This document shows, one piece after another, positions 1-5,778 of a stretch of DNA of 6,862 nt (position 1 is its first letter; each line of letters opens with the position of its first letter). The stretch spans positions 1 to 6,862 of the forward strand of contig JASHTQ010000578.1 in NCBI GenBank assembly GCA_030040475.1, given 5' to 3'. Below the pieces are notes generated by a model, which saw only the letters and a program-made list of their open reading frames with translations, did not search any database and was not told the origin of the DNA. A program made the position numbers and the translations under genes. This DNA is from Streptosporangiaceae bacterium. GTDB taxonomy: Bacteria > Actinomycetota > Actinomycetes > Streptosporangiales > Streptosporangiaceae.

Positions 1-1
1 C

Positions 2-145
2 GTCGACGGACGCAGCCTCCAGGCGACCGACCTCGACTGGTCGTACGGATCGGGACCCGCGCTGCGCGGCGAGGCCGGGGACCTGGCCGCGATGCTCTGC
101 GGCCGGACGCTGCCGGCCGGACGGATCCAGGACGAGCAGCGCTAG
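2..145 (+). CDS. C-terminal fragment, probable maleylpyruvate isomerase-family (mycothiol-dependent/DinB-like) protein
   Basis: Only the last 47 codons are inside the window; the frame enters from the left edge and ends at TAG 143-145. The fragment contains DWSYGSGPALRGEAGDLAAM followed by LCGRTLP. This pattern (Asp-Trp, G-x-GP, a short 'RG-A-DL' helix, then 'GR') is what I recall at the end of actinobacterial proteins of the maleylpyruvate isomerase/mycothiol-dependent family (DinB-like fold), where the C-terminal domain follows a metal-binding helical bundle. The family assignment rests on this short stretch only. Catalytic histidines would lie upstream and cannot be checked. It converges on the MerR gene with 54 bases between the stops. 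No substrate can be proposed. Confidence 0.5.
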   Translation, partial: VDGRSLQATDLDWSYGSGPALRGEAGDLAAMLCGRTLPAGRIQDEQR

Positions 146-181
146 CCCCGGTCCGTCCCGGCGGCCGGCCCGGCTACCGCC

Positions 182-208
182 TGACGCGCCTCACGCGACT
201 CACGCGCC
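182..208. repeat. Three 9-bp tandem units overlapping the MerR stop codon
   Basis: Units TGACGCGCC, TCACGCGAC and TCACGCGCC follow each other without a gap. The third unit contains the stop codon of the minus-strand MerR gene (TCA 200-202), and the second duplicates an in-frame TGA on that strand at 191-193. It looks like small slippage duplication; no function is apparent. Confidence 0.6.
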
Positions 209-1030
209 GCGGGTGAACGGCTGCTGGACCTCGAACACCTGCTGGTCGACGTCGGCGACGTCGTCGATCTCGTTGATCCATACCTCGCGGCCCGGCGGGC
301 GGGCCCGGTAGCCCTGCGCCTCTATCCACTGCGTCAGATCGTGGTACACGAAGGGGAAGATGCTGGCCGCGGGGCCGCTGCGCACGGCGGTGGCCACCTC
401 GATCTCCGGCAGCACCATGTACTGCGCGGGCGGCGGCAGCTCGGTCGGCTGTTCGACCACCGGCATCGCCAGGTGGACGACGACGTTGCTGCCCTCATCG
501 TGGGAGTAGAAGATCATCAGCGGGCCCGCCTCCTTGACGCGCTCGGAGATCCTGAGCTGATCGAACTGCTCCCTGAGCTGGTTGACGACGGGAACGATGT
601 TCTTCGGGCCGAACCCGGGCGCCGGTGCGGCGAGCACCACCACGCCCATGGCCGGAATCGTCTTCTCGATGATGTCGTCTGCTGGCATGGCACCCTCTCT
701 GGCGATGTAGCGGAGCCGTGCTTCGACCCCCAGCAACTGGTTCTTGTGCGCTTCGAGTTCGGTTTCCAGCTGAGCGCGCCGGAGCATGAGCATGCCCTGG
801 AGCTCCTCCAGGGTGATTCCGTCCAGCAGCCGCCTGGCCTGCGTGAGCGAGAGCCCGAGCTCCTTCATCGCCAGGATCCGGTTCAGCCGTCCCAGCTGGG
901 TGGCGCGGTAGCCGCGGTAGCCGGTATCGGGATCGACGTTCGCGGGCCGCAGCAGCCCGATCTCGTCGTAGTGCCTGAGCGTGCGGATAGAGACCCCGCC
1001 GAGCCGGGCGAACTCGCCGATGCTGAACAT
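200..1030 (-). CDS. MerR-family transcriptional regulator with GyrI-like effector-binding domain
   Basis: A 276-residue DNA-binding regulator, expected to act as a dimer on a promoter with a long spacer and respond to a small molecule. Residues 1-70 are a MerR winged helix-turn-helix: MFSIGEFARLGGVSIRTLRH, then YDEIGLLRP and GYRGYR, the canonical family start. Residues about 75-115 form the dimerisation helix (LMLRRAQLETELEAHKNQLL). From about residue 122 to the end is a GyrI-like/bacterial effector-binding domain with the usual late block (IFPFVYHDLTQWIEAQGYRA ... REVWINEIDD). I chose ATG at 1030 because the family begins MFSIGEF. A GTG at 1045 would add MHALV but sits directly against the only purine-rich element. 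Transcribed away from the lipoprotein gene at 1242, with about 210 bases between them. The operator-like dyad in its own promoter suggests autoregulation. The effector is unknown. Confidence 0.93.
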   Translation of the reverse strand: MFSIGEFARLGGVSIRTLRHYDEIGLLRPANVDPDTGYRGYRATQLGRLNRILAMKELGLSLTQARRLLDGITLEELQGMLMLRRAQLETELEAHKNQLLGVEARLRYIAREGAMPADDIIEKTIPAMGVVVLAAPAPGFGPKNIVPVVNQLREQFDQLRISERVKEAGPLMIFYSHDEGSNVVVHLAMPVVEQPTELPPPAQYMVLPEIEVATAVRSGPAASIFPFVYHDLTQWIEAQGYRARPPGREVWINEIDDVADVDQQVFEVQQPFTRGA

Positions 1031-1047
1031 GACTAAAGCGTGCACCC

Positions 1048-1068
1048 CTCACGCAACGTGAGAGTCAA
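1048..1068 (-). promoter_or_regulatory. -35 box plus 15-bp dyad, likely MerR operator
   Basis: On the minus strand TTGACT (1068-1063) is followed immediately by CTCACGTTGCGTGAG (1062-1048), a perfect 6-bp inverted repeat with a 3-base centre. A dyad placed just downstream of the -35 box, within the long spacer, is the classical arrangement of MerR-family autoregulated promoters. A convincing -10 box at the expected 19-bp spacing is not visible, so the transcription start is uncertain. The dyad also lies in the region shared with the divergent lipoprotein gene. Confidence 0.65.
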
Positions 1069-1126
1069 GACCCTGTCCGAATCCTTACGAAAGAGGGAAC
1101 TACCGACCACTCCGCCTATCGCCGCC

Positions 1127-1169
1127 CCGCCGGGTAATTAGCGTGACAGCTAATCGCTCATCCCGGCGG
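1127..1169 (+). other. Nested inverted repeat in the leader region of the lipoprotein gene
   Basis: CCGCCGGG (1127-1134) pairs with CCCGGCGG (1162-1169). Inside it ATTAGC (1137-1142) pairs with GCTAAT (1149-1154) around a 6-base loop. Together this could form an RNA stem of 8 and 6 bp with a small asymmetric internal loop, or act as an operator. The inner ATTAGC/GCTAAT arms are AT-rich in an otherwise very GC-rich stretch. I do not recognise a known riboswitch class. Confidence 0.45.
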
Positions 1170-1198
1170 CTATCTGCGGGGACCGCTGACGGGGTGTC

Positions 1199-1236
1199 CG
1201 GTGCAGGCTCCGTTCCCGGCCGCACCGCACGGGAGG
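1199..1236 (+). promoter_or_regulatory. Leader hairpin and Shine-Dalgarno site of the lipoprotein gene
   Basis: CGGTGC (1199-1204) can pair with GCACCG (1222-1227), which ends just before the strong ribosome-binding site GGGAGG (1231-1236). That site stands five bases from ATG 1242 and decides this start over a GTG at 1143, which has no such site and would put 33 non-signal residues before the lipoprotein signal. The hairpin may affect ribosome access; this is inference. Confidence 0.55.
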
Positions 1237-1241
1237 CAAAC

Positions 1242-2249
1242 ATGAATGCCCGAAGGTCCGCAGCGGCGCCGCTGATCGCGGCAGTGATCTCCATCCTGGT
1301 AGCCGGGTGCACCTCCGGCGGCGGCACCACCGCGGTCACCGCGGCGGCGGCCGCTCCCGAGGAACCGGACATCACCGTGGCCGCCCTGCCCGCCGTCGAC
1401 CTGGCCAGCCTGTACATCGCGCAGGACCAGGGGCTGTTCGCCAAGCAGGGGCTGCACGTCTCGATCGAGAAGATCGCGAGCAGCCAGGCGATAATCGCCG
1501 ACCAGCTGAAGGGCGCGGTGGACATCAGCGCCGGCAGCTACGTCCCTTACATCGCGGCGCAGGCCGGCGGCGCCGGGTTCCGCATCCTCGCCGAGGCGTC
1601 CACGCTGGGGCCGGATTCGCGTGCGCTCGTGGTCAGCGCGAACTCGCGCATCACCACCGTCGGCCAGCTCGCCGGCAAGAAGATCGGGCTGAACGGGACC
1701 AACAGCATCGGCACCTTGCTGGTCAGCGCGCTGCTGGCGGAGAACGGCGTCTCGCCGCGCAAGGTGCATTTCGTCACCGACCCGGCAGGTTTCCCTGCCA
1801 TGCCGGGCGAACTCCGCGCCGGAGTCTGGGCGGCGGCTTTCCTCTCCGAGCCGTACATCACCGTGGCGGCCGAGCAGTACGGTGAGCAGGTGCTGGCCGA
1901 CCTTGACCAGGGCGCGCTGATGAACTTTCCCATCGACGGGTACGTCGCCACGCAGAGCTGGGCGGAGCGGTATCCGAATACCGCCGCGGCGTTCGTCCGG
2001 GCTATCGAGGAGGGGCAGCTGATCGCCAACACCGACCCGGCCGCGGTCCGGGCCGCCATCGGCAAGTACGACGACCTGCCGCCGATAGTGACCGCGGGCA
2101 TCGTGCCGTCCGACTATCCGATCGGCGCGGTGAGCCAGACCCGCATCCAGCGTGTCGCCAGCGCCATGCTCCAGTTCGGCATGCTCGCCCAGGCAGACAC
2201 CGCCGAAGTCCAGCACGGCACCCTGGTCGAATCGATGGTCGGCCGCTGA
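1242..2249 (+). CDS. Lipoprotein substrate-binding protein, NitT/TauT-type ABC importer (NMT1/SsuA-like)
   Basis: A 335-residue extracytoplasmic solute receptor. Residues 1-23 form a lipoprotein signal: basic start MNARRS, hydrophobic core, and lipobox LVAGC with Cys23 as the lipid-anchored residue, followed by a Gly/Thr/Ala-rich linker. From about residue 40 the fold matches periplasmic-binding proteins of the NMT1/SsuA class: a first strand, then LASLYIAQDQGLFAKQGLHV, then the inter-lobe region with TVGQLAGKKIGLNGTNSIGT and AAFLSEPYITVAAEQYG. This class binds nitrate, alkanesulfonates, taurine or thiamine-pyrimidine precursors; the ligand here cannot be told. Its length is normal for the family. 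There is no permease or ATPase gene beside it, so it is an orphan receptor in this window and may use a distant transporter. It is divergent from the MerR gene, which is a candidate regulator. Confidence 0.88.
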   Translation: MNARRSAAAPLIAAVISILVAGCTSGGGTTAVTAAAAAPEEPDITVAALPAVDLASLYIAQDQGLFAKQGLHVSIEKIASSQAIIADQLKGAVDISAGSYVPYIAAQAGGAGFRILAEASTLGPDSRALVVSANSRITTVGQLAGKKIGLNGTNSIGTLLVSALLAENGVSPRKVHFVTDPAGFPAMPGELRAGVWAAAFLSEPYITVAAEQYGEQVLADLDQGALMNFPIDGYVATQSWAERYPNTAAAFVRAIEEGQLIANTDPAAVRAAIGKYDDLPPIVTAGIVPSDYPIGAVSQTRIQRVASAMLQFGMLAQADTAEVQHGTLVESMVGR

Positions 2250-2806
2250 CCGGTGACCGGCTGGCCGTCGCCACCCTCAATACGCGCGGAGTGCCGATCT
2301 CCGGGTCGCGCCCGGCCGACCGTTACGCGGTTATCGCCGGCAGTCTCGAGGCGTCCGACGTCGATGCGGTGAATTTCCAGGTGCTCACCTACTACCACCC
2401 GTGCCTGCTCACCAGGCGCATGCCGTCGTCCCGCCACGTCAGCTTCCGCCGTTCGGCAGCCGGGCCGGCCGGCGGCCTGGTGACCCTGTCGCGGCGGCCC
2501 GTCGCCGGAACTGGCTATCACCGCTTCGGGACCCGCCTGGACGTCGCGGGCCTCCCTCGGCTCACGCGGTCGATGGCGCCGCTGAAAGGCGCGCTCGTCA
2601 CCACGCTGACAGATCCCAAGCTCCGCATCGTCGACACGCATCCCACGGCTAACCCTTTTATTCCGAACGGGCCGTGGTACCTCTCCGGTGCCAGCCGCAT
2701 CGTCCCACCGTGCTGCCCCGATAGTCCTGCACGGTGGTCGCACTGGCCGTGGCATCGACTCCGGGTCGGCGCACGGCTGATGCCAGCCGGGACCCGGCCA
2801 GCTTAA
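2246..2806 (+). pseudogene. Broken endonuclease/exonuclease/phosphatase (EEP)-fold protein
   Basis: One open frame runs from the end of the lipoprotein gene to TAA 2804-2806. Its start resembles the EEP superfamily (DNase I/APE1-like, Mg-dependent phosphoesterases): LAVATLNTRGVPISGSR, then EASDVDAVNFQ, RRSAAGPAGGLVTLS, RLTRSMAPLKGALVTTL, and IVDTHPTAN. Several defects mark it as dead. The first conserved strand and its Asn (LNTRG, 2261-2290) lie before the first ATG or GTG in frame (GTG 2291); only a CTG at 2246, overlapping the upstream TGA, could serve. The catalytic Glu that normally follows the FQ motif is missing (NFQVLTYYH). After about 2670 the sequence loses similarity, and the later GDFN and SDH motifs are absent. 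The remaining ~130 bases to the stop look random. It may once have been translationally coupled to the lipoprotein gene. A live protein of new function is less likely. Confidence 0.6.
2761..2797 (-). terminator. Inverted repeat after the TetR remnant stop, possible hairpin terminator
   Basis: CCGGGTC (2761-2767) pairs with GACCCGG (2791-2797), with an inner GGCT/AGCC pair (2775-2778 and 2785-2788). It lies 6 bases beyond the minus-strand TAA at 2803-2805, a usual place for a terminator, but there is no T-run. The convergent broken EEP frame ends at the overlapping TAA 2804-2806. Confidence 0.3.
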
Positions 2807-3132
2807 GAGCCCGCGGGATGCGTGGCGATCAGCAGCAGCGCGTCGAGCAGGCGCCACCAGTCGGGCTCGGCCAGGTCCTTGCCGATCGCGTGGGCCAGTG
2901 CGGCCAGCGCCGCCACGAGCTGGGCCGAGAACTCATCGGCATCGAGGCCGAGCGATGCGGCAATGGCCGTGACGGCCCGCCGGAACCTGGCGCTGCGGCC
3001 GAGCCGGACGAGCGAGGCCGGAATCTCCGGCGCCGCTGCCACCCCCGCCGGTCTGCTCTCCTCGTCGGCGATGAGCGTGACGACCAGCCGCATGCCCAGC
3101 GCCTCGGCGTGCGGCGGCTCGGCGGCAGTGAG
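2803..3132 (-). pseudogene. C-terminal remnant, probably of a TetR-family regulator
   Basis: A minus-strand frame of about 110 codons ending at TAA 2803-2805. The protein is wholly helical in character: MRLVVTLIADEES, IPASLVRLGRSARFRRAVTA, IAASLGLDADEFSAQLVAAL, AHAIGKDLAEPDWWRLLDAL. It resembles the ligand-binding C-terminal domain of TetR regulators, without a helix-turn-helix. The apparent GTG start at 3135 has no ribosome-binding site, and upstream of it the frame simply continues through the antisense of the MFS fragment that begins at about 3130, so the true N-terminus is missing. A tetR gene divergent from an MFS gene is a very common pair; here both N-terminal halves are gone. The TetR call is inference from helical pattern and context, and a small hypothetical protein starting at the internal ATG (3093) is the alternative. 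Confidence 0.45.
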
Positions 3133-3512
3133 CACACCGGGTTCCTGCTGCTCGGCCTCGGCGCGGGCTACCTGCTCGGCGCGCCCGCCATCCGCCTGCT
3201 GCTGGACCGGATGCCGCCGAGGGACCTGCTGACCGGCAGCCTGACCGCCACCGCGGCCGCGTTCTTCGGCCTGTTCATCTCCTCCTCGCTCGCCACCGCG
3301 CTGCCCGCCGCGGCGGCCGTCGGCATGTTCGGCTCGATGTCGCTGGTGATCCCGCAGACCGCGATGCAGCGGGGCCCTTCCTCGCCCAGGCCGTGCACCT
3401 TACCGGGGCCGCCGCCGCGGCCAGCCTGGTCACGCTGGCCGCCGCCGTGCTGACCTTCTGCACCGTCCCGACACGATCGAACGACTGTGCGATCGCGCTT
3501 CCTGGAAGTTGA
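3130..3512 (+). pseudogene. C-terminal half of an MFS transporter with internal deletion/frameshift
   Basis: The frame starting near 3130 encodes several consecutive hydrophobic segments typical of a major facilitator permease: GFLLLGLGAGYLLGAPAI, a short basic loop LLLDRMPPRDLLTGS, LTATAAAFFGLFISSSLATA, then GMFGSMSLVIPQTAMQR. At about 3372 the reading moves to another frame, which resumes permease-like sequence (GPFLAQAVHLTGAAAAASLV then TLAAAVLTFCTVP) and stops at TGA 3510-3512. Between these parts the usual loop and part of a helix appear to be missing, so there is both a deletion and a frame change. No start codon or N-terminal six helices are present. It abuts the antisense TetR-like remnant at about 3130. 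It would not make a working transporter. The tail overlaps the likely promoter of the methyltransferase. Confidence 0.7.
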
Positions 3513-3525
3513 TCATGGTTACCGG

Positions 3526-3531
3526 TAGAGT
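3526..3531 (+). promoter_or_regulatory. -10 box TAGAGT, leaderless-type promoter of the methyltransferase
   Basis: TAGAGT fits the actinobacterial TAnnnT pattern. It ends six bases before GTG 3538, which would make the G of the start codon the first transcribed base. No Shine-Dalgarno sequence precedes this GTG, which agrees with leaderless translation. A clear -35 box is not seen: TTGATC at 3509-3514 is only 11 bases away, and TGGAAG at 3503-3508 has a 17-base spacer but is a poor match. Confidence 0.45.
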
Positions 3532-3537
3532 CTCCTC

Positions 3538-4629
3538 GTGCGGATGCCCGGGGATACCACAGATGCTCATACCGCCGATGTTTCCCCAGATAACGTGCTC
3601 AGCATCGAATCAAGGTTCGATCCAGAAAGCCCGGCGGCTGCGAAGACCGAGCTGACCTGCCTGGAGATCTGCGCCGGCGCCGGCGGCCAGTCGCTGGGCC
3701 TGGAGCAGGCAGGCTTCGCGCCCGTCGCGGTCCTGGAGATCGACCCGGACGCCTGCCAGACGCTGCGCGGGAACCGTCCGGCGTGGAACGTCGTCGAGGG
3801 CGACATCCACGAGTTCGACGGCACCGAATTCAAGGGCGTCGACCTGCTCGCGGGCGGCCCGCCCTGCCCGCCGTTCTCGATAGCGGGCAAGCAACTCGGC
3901 GCCGACGACGAGCGTGACCTCTTTCCCCCGGCGCTCCGCCTGGTCGAGGAGTGCGGGCCGACCGCCGTCATGCTGGAAAACGTCCGCGGCCTGTCCACGG
4001 CCCGGTTCGCCGGCTACCGCGAGCAGGTCCTGCGGCGGCTGCACGACCTCGGCTACGAGACCGACTGGCAGGTGCTCAACGCCTGCAACTTCGGCGTGCC
4101 GCAGCTGCGGCCGCGGTTCATCCTGGTGGCGATGCGCCCCGAGGCGTACAGGTACTTCGAGTGGCCGCACGCGGTCAAGACGCCGCCGACCGTCGGCGAG
4201 GCGCTGAAGGACTACATGGCGGCGGACGGCTGGCCGGGCGCGGCGCGGTGGGTCGGCCAGGCCAACGGCATCGGCCCGACGCTGGTCGGCGGCTCGCGCA
4301 AGCACGGCGGCCCGGATCTCGGCCCGACCCGGGCCAGGAACGAGTGGCTCAAGCTGCACGTCGACGGCAAGGGCCTGGCCGACGCGCCGCCACGGCGAAC
4401 AGATCCCGTGCACCACCTGCCGCGGCTGACGCTGCCGATGGCGGCGGCGCTGCAGGGCTTCCCTGCCAGCTGGCGCATCTCCGGCCGCAAGACGGCGGCG
4501 TACCGCCAGATCGGCAACGCCTTCCCGCCGCCGGTGGCCAGGGCCGTCGGGGAGAGCATCCGGGCCGCGCTGCTGACGGCGCGCCGGCAGCAGGCCGCCG
4601 AGTCTCAGCGCCTGCTCCGCGCGGTCTAG
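3538..4629 (+). CDS. DNA (cytosine-5) methyltransferase of the NaeI-type restriction-modification system
   Basis: A 363-residue S-adenosylmethionine-dependent enzyme that methylates cytosine C5 in the recognition site and protects host DNA from the neighbouring endonuclease. Motifs appear in the canonical order: motif I for AdoMet binding (CLEICAGAGGQSLGLEQAGF, residues 41-60); acidic residue in VLEIDPDAC (65-73); motif IV GGPPCPPFS with catalytic Cys110; motif VI MLENVRG with Glu147; motif VIII PQLRPR (188-193); a target-recognition region about 210-295; motif IX LTLPMAAALQGFP (297-309); and motif X YRQIGNAFPPPVA (322-334). It is complete and of normal length. The first ~38 residues are a variable extension. 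GTG 3538 is preferred because of the -10 box six bases upstream; ATG 3544 is possible. The endonuclease follows in the same direction after 111 bases. The specificity is inferred from the partner as GCCGGC. Confidence 0.95.
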   Translation: MRMPGDTTDAHTADVSPDNVLSIESRFDPESPAAAKTELTCLEICAGAGGQSLGLEQAGFAPVAVLEIDPDACQTLRGNRPAWNVVEGDIHEFDGTEFKGVDLLAGGPPCPPFSIAGKQLGADDERDLFPPALRLVEECGPTAVMLENVRGLSTARFAGYREQVLRRLHDLGYETDWQVLNACNFGVPQLRPRFILVAMRPEAYRYFEWPHAVKTPPTVGEALKDYMAADGWPGAARWVGQANGIGPTLVGGSRKHGGPDLGPTRARNEWLKLHVDGKGLADAPPRRTDPVHHLPRLTLPMAAALQGFPASWRISGRKTAAYRQIGNAFPPPVARAVGESIRAALLTARRQQAAESQRLLRAV

Positions 4630-4640
4630 GAGCCGCGGCG

Positions 4641-4740
4641 CAGGAATCACAGCCAAGGAATCGGCACAGGAACCGCAGCACAGGAATCACAGCCCGAGAA
4701 CCGCACCCGGAGAACCACAGCCAAGGAACCGCAGGCCAGG
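4641..4740 (+). repeat. A-rich degenerate ~14-bp direct-repeat array between methylase and endonuclease genes
   Basis: About seven units of the form GGAAYCRCAGCMCA run head to tail, beginning near 4643, 4657, 4669, 4683, 4698, 4712 and 4725 (unit lengths 12-15), and end right at the endonuclease ATG. Exact copies inside it are CAGGAATCACAGCC (4641-4654 and 4681-4694) and ACAGCCAAGGAA (4649-4660 and 4717-4728). The G-strand is purine-rich, and every unit carries GGAA or GAA resembling a weak Shine-Dalgarno core. It contains no gene. It could control endonuclease translation or transcription, or could be a slippage product. Confidence 0.75.
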
Positions 4741-5727
4741 ATGGAGCAACTGCCGCTGCCCTTCGGTGACAGCGGCGACGCCGAGCTCGACGCGGTGGAG
4801 ACCGAGCTGCACCTGCTCGACCCCACCGGGGACCGGGTCGCCGCCGTGCTGCGCGACACGCTCGACCAGGTCTACGACGGCCAGCACACCGGGCGCTGGC
4901 ACTATGACCAGCTGAACAAGACGGAGAAAACCCACGTCGGCACGCTCGTCGAGATCAACCTGCACCGGCGGTTCGGCTTCGCGGACGGCACCGTGACCGA
5001 TTACCGGATCGGCGGCGTCGATGTCGACTGCAAGTACTCGATGACCTACGGCGGCTGGGAGCTCCCGCCGGAGGCGATCGGCCAGATCTGCCTGCTCATC
5101 ACCGCAGACGACCTGCGCAGCAGCTGGCGGGCGGGGCTGCTTCGGGTGCAGGAACCGCTGCTGCGCGGCGGCCCGAACCGCGACGCCAAACGCCAGCTGC
5201 GAGCCGGCAGCCACCAGCGGATACGCGCCCTGTGGCCGCACCACAGGCGGCTGGCGCAGAACCTCTTCCTGCACCTGAGGCCCGACGTCAGGGACCGGAT
5301 CTTCGACGCCCGCGCGCCGGCCGGCGACCAGCACGGCCAGGCGCGGACGAACGAGCTGTTCCGCCTGGTCCAGCGGCGCATCATCAGGCGTGCCGAGCTC
5401 GCCACCGTCGCCCAGCAGGACGATCCGATGAAGAGGGCCCGCGGCAACGGCGGGGCGCGCACCGCGCTCCAGCCCGAGGGCATCCTGGTGCTCGGGCACC
5501 AGGACAGCGACCCGCTCGTCGCCGCGACGCTCGGCCTGCCGGTGCCGAAGAAGGGCGAGCTCGTCTCCGCGTGGGTGGTGCCGGCCAGGCCCGACCGCGA
5601 CGACCCGGTGGCCGTCATCGCCGGTCGTCCCTGGACGCTCGGCCGGCCGGGCGACCCGGTCGTCACCGCGCCCGTGGTGCCGAGGAGACCGCCGGACGCC
5701 GCGGCGACCGCCCCCGACGCGGTGTGA
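4741..5727 (+). CDS. NaeI-family type IIE restriction endonuclease
   Basis: A 328-residue endonuclease expected to cut GCCGGC only when a second copy is bound as effector. The N-terminus (MEQLPLPFG ... LDPTGDRVAAVLRDTLDQ) matches the NaeI start as I recall it, supporting ATG 4741. The nuclease domain spans about 1-165. KTEKTHVGTLVEINL holds Glu71, TDYRIGGVDVDCKY holds Asp87, Asp96 and Lys98; these equal Glu70, Asp86, Asp95 and Lys97 of NaeI with a constant +1 offset, so the site looks intact. From about 195 to the end is the CAP-like Topo/effector-DNA domain (DQHGQARTNELFRLV, TVAQQDDPMKRARGNGGAR, PEGILVLGHQD, LGLPVPKKGE). The ligase-like segment reads TLDQVYDGQ, with Val44 where NaeI has Leu43. 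About 10 extra residues, Ala/Pro-rich, follow the usual end. The methyltransferase precedes it; the gap holds a repeat array. Confidence 0.96.
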   Translation: MEQLPLPFGDSGDAELDAVETELHLLDPTGDRVAAVLRDTLDQVYDGQHTGRWHYDQLNKTEKTHVGTLVEINLHRRFGFADGTVTDYRIGGVDVDCKYSMTYGGWELPPEAIGQICLLITADDLRSSWRAGLLRVQEPLLRGGPNRDAKRQLRAGSHQRIRALWPHHRRLAQNLFLHLRPDVRDRIFDARAPAGDQHGQARTNELFRLVQRRIIRRAELATVAQQDDPMKRARGNGGARTALQPEGILVLGHQDSDPLVAATLGLPVPKKGELVSAWVVPARPDRDDPVAVIAGRPWTLGRPGDPVVTAPVVPRRPPDAAATAPDAV

Positions 5728-5778
5728 CATGCTCGACCCAGGATTTCAGCAAGGGTCAGGAAGACGAAGGGATCATCG

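Noticed and set aside
341..1036. Long plus-strand open frame opposite the MerR gene
   Set aside because: Arg/His/Glu-rich product with no recognisable motif; a shadow of the well-supported minus-strand MerR gene in high-GC DNA.
1100..1241. TPP riboswitch upstream of the NMT1-like lipoprotein gene
   Set aside because: The conserved CUGAGA and ACCUGAUC elements of the thiamine aptamer are not present.
1170..2216. Long minus-strand frame opposite the lipoprotein gene
   Set aside because: Low-complexity Arg/Gly/Asp product without any domain; the opposite strand has a complete signal peptide and binding-protein fold.
2734..3453. 239-residue plus-strand ORF taken as one protein
   Set aside because: Its first ~130 residues are antisense to the TetR-like remnant and Arg-rich; only the part from about 3130 has permease character, so it is a chimera of shadow and MFS remnant.
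3610..4656. 348-residue minus-strand frame opposite the methyltransferase
   Set aside because: Shadow: the plus strand carries all C5-methyltransferase motifs in order.
4641..4740. Hidden small controller (C-protein) gene between methylase and endonuclease
   Set aside because: Only about 110 bases and repetitive; no frame long enough for a helix-turn-helix protein.
4687..5730. 347-residue minus-strand frame opposite the endonuclease
   Set aside because: Shadow of the NaeI-type gene; product is Arg/Val/Gly-rich with no fold pattern.
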